A stretch of 10,873 nt of DNA from JAFAGX01 sp035623255 (lineage in GTDB: Bacteria > Acidobacteriota > Terriglobia > Terriglobales > Acidobacteriaceae), in the NCBI GenBank assembly GCA_035623255.1, contig DASPTU010000049.1, positions 1-10,873 on the forward strand, read 5' to 3'. A model generated the notes under the pieces. The model did not search any database and was not told the DNA's origin. It saw only the letters and a program-made list of their open reading frames with translations. This document shows positions 1 to 5,574 of the stretch, piece by piece (position 1 is the first letter of the stretch; the number at the start of each line of letters is the position of its first letter). A program made the translations under genes and the position numbers.

Positions 1-1
1 C

Positions 2-79
2 GTCTCCGATTTCGGGGTCAAGCAGATTCTCGAAGGAGAGATTCCGTTCCCCCGTCCAACCGAGCAGCGGGTGCCCTGA
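2..79 (+). CDS. 3' end of an unidentified protein gene (partial)
   Basis: The second reading frame is open from the left edge for 25 codons and ends in TGA. About 18 of the 25 codons end in G or C, which matches coding usage in the rest of the window. The encoded tail contains the stretch QILEGEIPFPRP and ends in RVP. The stop codon lies one base from the stop of the oppositely oriented small gene at 81-272, the tight convergent spacing expected of two real genes. I do not recognise the family from so short a tail, and a chance open frame of this length is possible. Confidence 0.45.
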   Translation, partial: VSDFGVKQILEGEIPFPRPTEQRVP

Positions 80-80
80 T

Positions 81-272
81 TCATTTCTCAGGACCCCACA
101 AGTCCACACCAAGACCCTTAGCACGTAGCATGTCGGCATGATCTTCAGGATGCACTCTCATTAGAGTACCCGGAATGTCGTGTTGATGCGGCCCATATAG
201 CTTTGTGAGCGGACAATCAGCCAGCGTGCAATCGCCCGTTTTGATTTCGCCTGTCACAGTCACACGGATCAT
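81..272 (-). CDS. Small hypothetical protein, 63 aa, Cys/His-containing
   Basis: A complete small frame from ATG to TGA. It is supported mainly by an AAAGGAG ribosome binding site (278-284) whose GGAG core sits five bases before the ATG. There is no signal peptide or membrane segment. The N-terminal half has two cysteines five residues apart (residues 15 and 20, in GDCTLADCPL), followed by a histidine cluster in YGPHQHD (His 29 and 31) and two more histidines in VHPEDHAD. That spacing could bind a metal, but no known zinc-finger pattern is met exactly. The C-terminus is LGVDLWGPEK. I do not recognise a family. The upstream DNA carries a 12-bp palindrome next to the ribosome binding site, and farther upstream the tRNA remnant at 392-430. 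It may be a lineage-specific accessory protein. Confidence 0.6.
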   Translation of the reverse strand: MIRVTVTGEIKTGDCTLADCPLTKLYGPHQHDIPGTLMRVHPEDHADMLRAKGLGVDLWGPEK

Positions 273-283
273 TTGCTCTCCTT

Positions 284-304
284 TATCCTAGGATATGTTT
301 ATCC
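284..304. promoter_or_regulatory. Palindrome TATCCTAGGATA plus repeated TTTATCC, possible operator
   Basis: TATCCTAGGATA (284-295) is a perfect 12-bp dyad directly abutting the ribosome binding site of the 63-aa gene. The heptamer TTTATCC occurs at 282-288 and again at 298-304, a spacing of 16 bp, so three ATCC/GGAT half-sites lie in one 23-bp stretch. The position between start codon and upstream region fits a repressor site or a leader hairpin. No regulator can be named and no convincing -35/-10 pair was found. Confidence 0.3.
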
Positions 305-345
305 CAAGGCTGTGTATCTCACTGAAACTGAACAATCGGGAGAGG

Positions 346-378
346 GCTTGAGAAGTCTCGAAAGTGCTTGAAGAGTCT
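346..378. repeat. Imperfect direct repeat, two 13-bp copies
   Basis: GCTTGAGAAGTCT (346-358) and GCTTGAAGAGTCT (366-378) are near-identical copies 20 bp apart. A related GCTTGAG-like word follows at about 428-440, on the other side of the tRNA remnant. They lie in the gene-free stretch between the 63-aa gene and the tRNA remnant. They may be remnants of integration or plain local duplication, and no function is evident. Confidence 0.35.
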
Positions 379-391
379 GGAGTCCACAGCC

Positions 392-430
392 ATTACGAAT
401 CGGCTGCTCTACCAACTGAGCTACGTCGGC
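392..430 (-). pseudogene. Truncated tRNA-Thr(CGT), 5' half only
   Basis: Read on the minus strand this begins GCCGACG, TAGCTCAGTTGGTAGAGC, then GCCGA TTCGTAA T. These are the acceptor 5' strand, a canonical D arm with GTTGGTA loop, and the 5' strand and loop of an anticodon arm with anticodon CGT at positions 34-36. All 39 bases up to tRNA position 39 match the standard bacterial threonine tRNA layout. The next bases are GGCTG instead of the CGGC needed to close the anticodon stem. No T arm (GGTTCGAGTCC-like) or CGTCGGC acceptor partner exists in the remaining 391 bases downstream. It therefore cannot fold as a functional tRNA. An intron with a distant 3' exon is not excluded, but nothing here supports it. 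Its neighbourhood may be an old integration site. Confidence 0.75.
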
Positions 431-547
431 TTGAGCTTGATTCTAAATGTCGGCGAAAGAAGCGTAAAGGGACGGCATTCCGAGAAGTATGGAAACACAC
501 GGGTCGAGGGAAATTTCTTGTGTTCCGTTCCAGCCCTCGAAGCGCCA

Positions 548-979
548 TTACTGCGTCAACATCAGCTTGCCGTTACGGTCGCGAAACGTGTAGGTCTCGT
601 TGCCACGCATGACTTCGCGCGCGATGAGGCCTTTCTGTCCAGCGATTCGCACCTTGGAACCGACTACCTCAATCTGATCGCCGGGAGTAAACGTGATCCT
701 CTGTCCCGCCATTATGCGCACCGGTGCAAAGTGCACTTGCAAGTTGCCATCCGCTGTTTTCAGCATGACGTGGCTGCCAAGTTCGCCTTCGCTCACAGGG
801 CAATCGAACTCCTGGACCTCCTGGACGATGCCCTTGACCGTCACTTCGTCGGAAGGATTGTATAAGGCCGCGCCTTGCGCGGTCACAGGCGGATGGAAAT
901 TTACGCCAAGGATCAACAGGACAACGGAGATAACGACCACCGCGAATACCATTCCATACAAGAGGCTGGATATTTTCAT
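548..979 (-). CDS. Membrane-anchored small protein, probable OB-like fold, function unknown
   Basis: A 143-residue protein from ATG to TAA. The start is fixed by a strong ribosome binding site, AGGAGG at 985-990, five bases before the ATG. Residues about 5-26 form one hydrophobic segment after MKIS, a signal anchor or uncleaved signal peptide, so the rest should lie outside the cytoplasm. The remainder is rich in beta-type segments: VTVKGIVQEVQEF, HVMLKTADGNLQVHFAPV, GDQIEVVGSKVRIAG and LIAREVMRGNETYTFRD. This alternation around a short GDxIEVxGS motif resembles OB-fold domains that use a GDxVxVxG turn. A single cysteine lies in FDCPVSE. The family resemblance is inferred from the pattern and no exact family is named. 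It is a single gene flanked by a tRNA remnant and by the structured intergenic region. Confidence 0.85.
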   Translation of the reverse strand: MKISSLLYGMVFAVVVISVVLLILGVNFHPPVTAQGAALYNPSDEVTVKGIVQEVQEFDCPVSEGELGSHVMLKTADGNLQVHFAPVRIMAGQRITFTPGDQIEVVGSKVRIAGQKGLIAREVMRGNETYTFRDRNGKLMLTQ

Positions 980-999
980 GGCCGCCTCCTAATACACTT

Positions 1000-1013
1000 C
1001 AAAATTAATTTTG
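1000..1013. promoter_or_regulatory. 14-bp AT-rich palindrome upstream of the OB-like gene
   Basis: CAAAATTAATTTTG is a perfect 14-bp dyad with no spacer. It lies ten bases upstream of the AGGAGG ribosome binding site of the 548-979 gene and just before the 5' limit of the candidate structured RNA on the other strand. An operator or an AT-rich promoter part for either strand is possible. No -35/-10 pair was identified. Confidence 0.3.
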
Positions 1014-1018
1014 CTGCT

Positions 1019-1221
1019 TCTTGGACATCGAGGCGGTGACTTTAATCACCTGGAGCGGTGAGGCCCTGCGCGATGGTGCGCCACATCTGGCGCAGTACAC
1101 GATTCCTCCTCAAGCGAGGATTGCACTGCTAGCTAAGGAGAAATACGGTGGGAGTATGAAAGGGGTTCCAAGGCAACAAGAGCAAACGAAAAGGCCGCCC
1201 GGCAACACAGGCAGCCTTTTC
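1019..1221 (+). ncRNA. Candidate structured RNA ending in a terminator-like hairpin
   Basis: This stretch has no convincing gene but several nested stems. A long-range closing stem pairs TCTTGGA (1019-1025) with TCCAAGG (1167-1173), with one G-U. Inside are GGTGA/TCACC (1035-1039 with 1046-1050), a strong hairpin CTGCGC-GATG / CATC-TG-GCGCAG (1066-1095, ten pairs and a two-base bulge), and TCCTC/GAGGA at about 1104-1120. Downstream, AAAAGGC (1189-1195) pairs with GCCTTTT (1214-1220), followed by C-TTC. Successive stems ending in an intrinsic-terminator-like stem on the plus strand suggest a small RNA of about 200 nt. Strand is uncertain because the terminator is T-rich on both sides, so a minus-strand leader of the 548-979 gene is an alternative. 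No known RNA family was recognised. Confidence 0.35.
1189..1220 (+). terminator. Probable intrinsic terminator (possibly bidirectional)
   Basis: AAAAGGC-C-GCC pairs with GGC-A-GCCTTTT around a loop of ten bases. The plus strand continues CTTC after TTTT, and the minus strand continues CGTTTG after TTTT. The symmetric A/T ends allow termination in both directions. It would close the candidate RNA at 1019-1221. Confidence 0.5.
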
Positions 1222-1388
1222 TTCAAGGGAGAATAGTTCCAACGGAGGAAGTACCGTCAAAACTTTCTGGCGAAATCTTATGAGCCGAAAAAGCGGGGTG
1301 TCAAGCAAATTTTAGGAAATAAATAGCTTTAGATTCAGATACTTACGAAAACGGTTAACATTGCTTGTGAAAACGTCATTCTGAGACG

Positions 1389-1420
1389 AAAAGCGCCGGT
1401 TTCATGACTAAACCGCTTTT
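1389..1420 (-). terminator. Intrinsic terminator overlapping the stop of the DUF6599-like gene
   Basis: AAAAGC (1389-1394), a GCC bulge and GGTTT (1398-1402) pair with AAACC (1410-1414) and GCTTTT (1415-1420), with a seven-base loop. On the minus strand the stem is followed by TTTTCGTC. The TAG stop of the gene at 1408-2565 lies inside the loop and stem, so the hairpin serves as both gene end and transcript end. It probably ends the four-gene unit that starts at 6393. Confidence 0.55.
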
Positions 1421-2565
1421 ATTGAGGAGTTTACGTCATCTTCGCCTCGCACGATGACCTCTTCCGTGAGATGGAGGGATATAAATTCCATCTCCTGCGG
1501 GCGGTCGAATACGCGAGCGGGGAAAAACCGCTTGGTAAGGATTCGAACCCCTCCGAAGGCCACCCCTACCACCAAAGCAAATCCAATGATGATGAAGCAG
1601 AGGAGTATGACATTCACCAGAAGGTTGGCGAGGTTGTCCTTCTTGGTGATGTAGGTATTCTCGTTCCATGTCACGTCGGCATCGTAATTCACTGAAGCCA
1701 GCAACGACTTCGCTTCGCTCTGCGACAACGGACCTGAGGCAAGAACCACAATCGGTCCCGTACGCTTTTCAAACAGTGGGCCCGAGTTTGCGAGGGAGGG
1801 GTTGCCCGACTGCTGCGCGGCCTCGATCTTGCGGAGAAACGCGGCAGCTATCTGCGGCGTAGGATAGGCAATCAACATCAAGGTTGCTTCGCCGCCAGAG
1901 GCATTGTAGTTGCCAAGCACAACCTCGGCACCGCGGTCGAAATCAACGAGGTTGGGAGAAATCGGGGCGTTGACCTTTTCCAGAGTTGCGGGTCCGACGA
2001 CATATTTTGCGGAATTTTTCACATAAGACTGCTTCGGGAGATAAGCAGGCAAGCCGGGGAGATTTCCGGTATTTCCCGGTGGTAATGCGAGCGCTCCCGC
2101 AAGTTCACGCAATTCTGCGGCTGACATGGCAGAGAGCCGCTGGAACACGGCGTCAATGAGGATATTTCCCCGATAAAAAAGCACACGTTCGTTCAGGGAG
2201 GCGCCCTGATCCCCGATTTTCTCGATCAGCATTTGTGGGGTCTTGTAAAAGGTAAAGGCGCCGTAGGCGCCGCTGGCATCGGCAAAGCGGGCGGCTTTTA
2301 GAGTCAGCTTTCGGCCGTCATCGCGAGTATAGGAGGCGGTTTCAAAGTCGTTGAAGCCGTATTCCTTAAGCACATTGGCGTTTACCGGGTCGGCAGAAAC
2401 GGAATTCATGCTGGTTTGTAAGGAGCTGGAAATCTGCCAGCCGGCGAACTGCTGCGGAAGAATCGGTGTCGCGCCGCCACTCTTGCTCGCCGGGCTATCT
2501 GCTGACGCCGCAGACACGAACAACAGAACAACCAAGAAACCCGAGATAAGTGTGCAACGGCCCAT
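1408..2565 (-). CDS. Secreted/membrane protein resembling DUF6599, function unknown
   Basis: A 385-residue protein starting at the only ATG after an in-frame upstream TAA. Residues 1-22 are a clear signal peptide with a hydrophobic core (LISGFLVVLLFVSAASA). A large extracytoplasmic region follows, about residues 23-310, with motifs such as LPQQFAGWQ, YTRDDGRKLTLKAARFADASGAYGAFTFY and FYRGNILIDAVF. A strongly hydrophobic segment follows (LLVNVILLCFIIIGFALVVG, roughly 313-340), then a short basic and acidic cytoplasmic tail. Repeated patterns around YGAFTFY and the TLMLIAYPTPQIAAAFL region suggest two similar halves. The 'leaves a gas of the form quality score' pattern, with FAGWQ near the N-terminus, matches my memory of DUF6599 proteins of Acidobacteria, whose function is unknown. 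It is the last gene of the minus-strand unit, 119 bp after the NTPase gene. There is no good ribosome binding site, but an 18-bp tandem duplication lies just upstream. Confidence 0.85.
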   Translation of the reverse strand: MGRCTLISGFLVVLLFVSAASADSPASKSGGATPILPQQFAGWQISSSLQTSMNSVSADPVNANVLKEYGFNDFETASYTRDDGRKLTLKAARFADASGAYGAFTFYKTPQMLIEKIGDQGASLNERVLFYRGNILIDAVFQRLSAMSAAELRELAGALALPPGNTGNLPGLPAYLPKQSYVKNSAKYVVGPATLEKVNAPISPNLVDFDRGAEVVLGNYNASGGEATLMLIAYPTPQIAAAFLRKIEAAQQSGNPSLANSGPLFEKRTGPIVVLASGPLSQSEAKSLLASVNYDADVTWNENTYITKKDNLANLLVNVILLCFIIIGFALVVGVAFGGVRILTKRFFPARVFDRPQEMEFISLHLTEEVIVRGEDDVNSSIKAV

Positions 2566-2573
2566 GAGGAGAG

Positions 2574-2609
2574 AGGCTGAAACCCCTTAATAGGCTGAAA
2601 CCCCTTAAT
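2574..2609. repeat. Exact tandem duplication, 2 x 18 bp
   Basis: AGGCTGAAACCCCTTAAT occurs twice head to tail without spacer, ending eight bases upstream of the DUF6599-like start codon. On the minus strand each copy contains AAGGGG, a Shine-Dalgarno-like word, but the nearer copy is 17 bases from the ATG, too far for normal use. A TCTAAT -10-like hexamer overlaps its distal edge (2608-2613) without a good -35. Confidence 0.8.
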
Positions 2610-2684
2610 TAGAGTACCGAGGATGAGGGAAAGTTTCCAGCGCGCTCGGCGGCTCGAAGTGGCCAGGCTGTTCGCTGATTCAGC

Positions 2685-3245
2685 TCAGGGTTTGGTGCCC
2701 ACGCCGCTTGCATGAAGGATGAACCGCATCCGTTTTTCAACCGGGAGACGCGGGAGTTCGATCAACTCATATCCGCATTCGCCATAGGCAGCCCTCATGA
2801 CTTCGTAGGTTCGCACCGCTTCCCCAAAGTCCTGTTTGCGCTCCTGATCCTTCTTGTAAATCTCTTTCCACGGTGGGGCAATAAAGACACGGCGGTTGTA
2901 ACGAAAGATCTCAACCGCTTTTTGGATGTGCTTCGGCACAGGCAGCCCCACAAGACGAAGGTATCCGACTACATCAACCACGCCACGGTCGAAAAAGAAG
3001 GGACCGGTCGAGTGGGTGGCGACCTGGTATGAGCGCATCTCCCAATTCAACATCATTTCGGAAAAAAGATTGGGGTCAACCCAGGGCAGCGCGCGGCCTC
3101 CGATCCGGTGCTGATCCTGAATGATGCCTCGTCCGGCTTCAAGGGATCGCGCGTAGCCGGCTCGCTCGAGCGCATCGAGAAGGGCGCTTTTCCCTGAGCC
3201 GGGACCACCGGTAAGGACGAAGAAGTTTTCTATCGATTGACTCAA
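2685..3245 (-). CDS. AAA_28-type P-loop NTPase / kinase-like protein
   Basis: A 186-residue soluble protein. The Walker A motif GGPGSGKS is at residues 13-20, and a Walker B-like strand PFFFDRG is at 82-88 with Asp 86. Later conserved blocks are DVVGYLRL, FRYNRRVFIAPPW, ERKQDF and RTYEVM, followed by an arginine-bearing C-terminal strand (YELIELPRLPVEKRMRFIL). This order is typical of the small stand-alone AAA_28 NTPases related to nucleotide and nicotinamide-riboside kinases. Their substrate is generally unknown. The start is TTG, with GGAG (3254-3257) eight bases upstream and no ATG in frame, so TTG is the best choice. The length is normal for the family. It lies 105 bp after the amidase gene, across a strong hairpin, and 119 bp before the DUF6599-like gene. 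Cotranscription is likely, but a functional link to the wall enzymes is unproven. Confidence 0.9.
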   Translation of the reverse strand: MSQSIENFFVLTGGPGSGKSALLDALERAGYARSLEAGRGIIQDQHRIGGRALPWVDPNLFSEMMLNWEMRSYQVATHSTGPFFFDRGVVDVVGYLRLVGLPVPKHIQKAVEIFRYNRRVFIAPPWKEIYKKDQERKQDFGEAVRTYEVMRAAYGECGYELIELPRLPVEKRMRFILHASGVGTKP

Positions 3246-3276
3246 TGCTGTGTCTCCAAATGAGGAAATCTATGTT

Positions 3277-3349
3277 GAAATCCCTGGCTGCGGGGATACC
3301 TGATCGAGGAGCACTTGGATATGTGGATGACGCAGGGAACAGGGATTTC
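3277..3349. repeat. Long inverted repeat between amidase and NTPase genes
   Basis: GAAATCCCTG (3277-3286) and CAGGGATTTC (3340-3349) are perfect 10-bp complements. Just inside them CTGCG (3288-3292) pairs with CGCAG (3331-3335), separated by G on one side and GGAA on the other. The stem begins one base after the amidase TAA on the minus strand and ends 31 bases before the NTPase start. No T tract follows, so it is more likely an intercistronic mRNA-stabilising or processing structure, or a dispersed repeat, than a terminator. Confidence 0.55.
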
Positions 3350-3350
3350 G

Positions 3351-5516
3351 TTATTGATCTTTTTCGATCTTGCTGGCGACTTTTACACCACTTAAGCCGT
3401 TTACGTAATGGGCCATGCCGCGATAGAGGGATTCCGCGATTCGCTGGCGATAGTCGTTCGTCTTGAGCCGCCGCTCGTCGGTTGGATTGCTGAGAAATGA
3501 GACTTCGGCAAGGATCGAGGGCATATTGGCTCCGATCAACACGATGAACGGAGCTTTCTTCACTCCCCGGTCCCGAGCACCAGAGTTCTTTGCCGCCAGC
3601 CCGCTGTGAAGCGACCGTTCGATATCCACGGCAAATTCTCGTGATTCTTCAATCTTCTCCTTCAGGGCAATTTTCTTAACAAGATCCTGGAGTTCGTGGA
3701 TGGATTCCTCGGAGACGGCATTCTCGCGGGCCGCGACCTCCAGCGCATCCCGCGAGCTGGTAAAGTTGAGGTAGTAGGTTTCGACGCCGCGGGCGTCGGG
3801 ATCACGGCTGGAATTAGCGTGAATGGATACAAATAAATCAGCAGCTTCCTGGTTCGCGATCGCAGTTCGGGTCTCGAGCGGAATAAAAGTGTCCTCGGTT
3901 CTCGTATACACGACTTCGGCGCCCATGCGAGAGGCGAGAAGTTTGCCCAGTCGTTTGCTGACGTCCAGCACGAGTTCTTTTTCTTCCAGCCCGTGCGGCC
4001 CAATCGTGCCGGTGTCGTGGCCGCCGTGGCCAGGGTCAATTACGATCTTGCCGATTTTCAAACCCAAAGCTCGGATCAGGGAGCGATCTCCGGCCGCGGT
4101 GGGCTGGGCTTCCCGGCCGTCAGGAAGATTCGATGTTTTGCGCTTGCCTTTGCCGCTGGCGACCCGGGCCGGGGCAGCGTCGCTCGCGGGTTGATCGGTG
4201 GGTTTTACGCTGGGTGCATCCAGCCTGGCAATGGTGGAGTTGGGTGCGTCCATCGAGTCATCGGCGTCGACGATGGTCTTCTTAATGCCGTCACTGGTGG
4301 TGGAGCTGACGTTGTTGGCAGGCTTGTCGATGACGGTCACGTTCGTCGCAGCGGACTTGGCTGGTGACACGAATTCATAATCTGAGAGGGCGACGACTGG
4401 AGTCTCAGAGTCGCGCTCGGAGGCCGGTTCGGCGCGGGCTGCCTCGGAGTGCTTTTGGTCGGTTGCAAGCTCAGGAGTTGATGCGGTGTTTGATATCGGC
4501 TTCTTTGCCGCATGCTCATGCTCGACGTCAACAACGAGCCGCGGCGGGTTGGACATCAACGAAGCGTGGACGCTAGACGCGTCGCCCAGTTCGAGCACGA
4601 CTCGTGTTTGCCGTGGCTTGAACTGCGAAACGCGAATCTTCTTGAGCACACGACTGTCCAACTCAAAAACCTTGCCCGTCAGGGTGGAATCGAGTTTTGT
4701 GTCGAACAAATCGAAGAAAATCCGGTCAGGCTGATCGAGTCGTTGGGATTGATATCTCACTTCTTGTTGAAGATCTATCGCGACGTGAATCGAGTCAGGC
4801 GTGGACCAGTTGCGGATTCCCGTGACACGCGACACGTCCGCTTTAGTAGCGTTGGCGCCGGATTCCTGGGCGGCAGTTATCTGGGCAGTCTTTCTGGCAG
4901 CCGTTTCGCCCGCGGCAGATTTGTCCGCGTTCTGAGGCGTGGCCGGAACCCCGGGCTTGGAATCGGGAGCGGCAGCGAGTTTTTGAGTTGGTTCGCCGAG
5001 GGCCTTACGCGCCTCTTCGGCGAAGTGATTCTTGGGGTAACGTAGCAGGAATTCGCGGAAAACCTCATTCGCACGGTCTCTATCGTGCAGGTCATCCTTG
5101 TAGATCTCGCCGATCCGGAACAGGGCGTTAAAGCGGGATTTGCTACCCGGATACTGCCGGCGCAGAAACTCGTAATGCTGAATCGCAGACTGCAGAATGG
5201 CGCGGTCCTCAAATCTTCGGCCCATTTCTTCGAGCAGCTGAGCGACAGCCACTACGCACGGATCAGCCTTGCTGGAAGCTGGCGCTTCGAAGTAGATCCG
5301 ATGATAGGCATTAATCACACGCTGGTAGTCGGTGCGGCCAAGTTCTGCCGCAGGACGCGCTTCCAACTCCTGATGCAGACGTTCAGCCACGGCGAATTGC
5401 GATCGGGCCCAAACTTCGGATCTGTGCAGGCTTGCGGCACCCGGAAGAACGAACAGGAGTACCAGCACAGCAGCAATCGAAGGCCGTGCGCGCAAACTTG
5501 CGTTGAGTTCTCTCAA
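3351..5516 (-). CDS. N-acetylmuramoyl-L-alanine amidase with TPR-like and AMIN domains
   Basis: A 721-residue exported enzyme that cleaves the amide bond between N-acetylmuramic acid and L-alanine in peptidoglycan. A signal peptide or anchor covers residues 1-29 (PSIAAVLVLLFVLPGAAS core). Residues about 40-175 are helical TPR-like repeats resembling CpoB/YbgF (FLRRQYPGSKSRFNALFRIG, FLLRYPKNHFAEEARKAL). An AMIN domain at about 230-332 targets the wall or septum. A low-complexity Ala/Ser/Thr/Pro/Asp linker runs from about 335 to 478. Amidase_3 occupies about 488-708, with zinc ligands His 497 (DPGHGG), Glu 512 (LEEKE) and His 566 (SIHAN) and catalytic Glu 671 (EVSFLSN). The helical stretch at about 590-645 matches the region that blocks the active site in regulated AmiA/B/C amidases. 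The start is TTG after an in-frame TGA, with no clear ribosome binding site. A second TTG at codon 8 is possible. It lies 58 bp after the transglycosylase gene. Confidence 0.93.
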   Translation of the reverse strand: MRELNASLRARPSIAAVLVLLFVLPGAASLHRSEVWARSQFAVAERLHQELEARPAAELGRTDYQRVINAYHRIYFEAPASSKADPCVVAVAQLLEEMGRRFEDRAILQSAIQHYEFLRRQYPGSKSRFNALFRIGEIYKDDLHDRDRANEVFREFLLRYPKNHFAEEARKALGEPTQKLAAAPDSKPGVPATPQNADKSAAGETAARKTAQITAAQESGANATKADVSRVTGIRNWSTPDSIHVAIDLQQEVRYQSQRLDQPDRIFFDLFDTKLDSTLTGKVFELDSRVLKKIRVSQFKPRQTRVVLELGDASSVHASLMSNPPRLVVDVEHEHAAKKPISNTASTPELATDQKHSEAARAEPASERDSETPVVALSDYEFVSPAKSAATNVTVIDKPANNVSSTTSDGIKKTIVDADDSMDAPNSTIARLDAPSVKPTDQPASDAAPARVASGKGKRKTSNLPDGREAQPTAAGDRSLIRALGLKIGKIVIDPGHGGHDTGTIGPHGLEEKELVLDVSKRLGKLLASRMGAEVVYTRTEDTFIPLETRTAIANQEAADLFVSIHANSSRDPDARGVETYYLNFTSSRDALEVAARENAVSEESIHELQDLVKKIALKEKIEESREFAVDIERSLHSGLAAKNSGARDRGVKKAPFIVLIGANMPSILAEVSFLSNPTDERRLKTNDYRQRIAESLYRGMAHYVNGLSGVKVASKIEKDQ

Positions 5517-5574
5517 TTTGCTGCCCGTAATCGCTTTGACTCAGAACCAGGCTTCGAACCTGAGATACCTGGGA

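Noticed and set aside
491..540. Inverted repeats (TCGAGGG/CCCTCGA and GGAAACACA/TGTGTTCC) after the OB-like gene as a terminator
   Set aside because: Loops are long, the two stems compete, and no T tract follows on the minus strand. The pairings are real but a terminator is not supported.
368..865. Plus-strand frame of 165 codons
   Set aside because: It overlaps the minus-strand OB-like gene, which has a perfect ribosome binding site and a clear membrane segment, and it also runs through the tRNA remnant. It is an antisense shadow.
1021..1236. Plus-strand frame of 71 codons with a TTG start
   Set aside because: It has no ribosome binding site, no recognisable composition or motif, and its end runs through the terminator-like hairpin. 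The structured-RNA reading explains the stretch better.
2628..2638. Palindrome GGAAAGTTTCC upstream of the DUF6599-like gene as an operator
   Set aside because: It is short, single, and not positioned against a convincing promoter, so chance is likely.
3245..3466. Plus-strand frame of 73 codons after the NTPase gene
   Set aside because: It spans the intercistronic hairpin and runs antisense into the amidase C-terminus, with no family resemblance.
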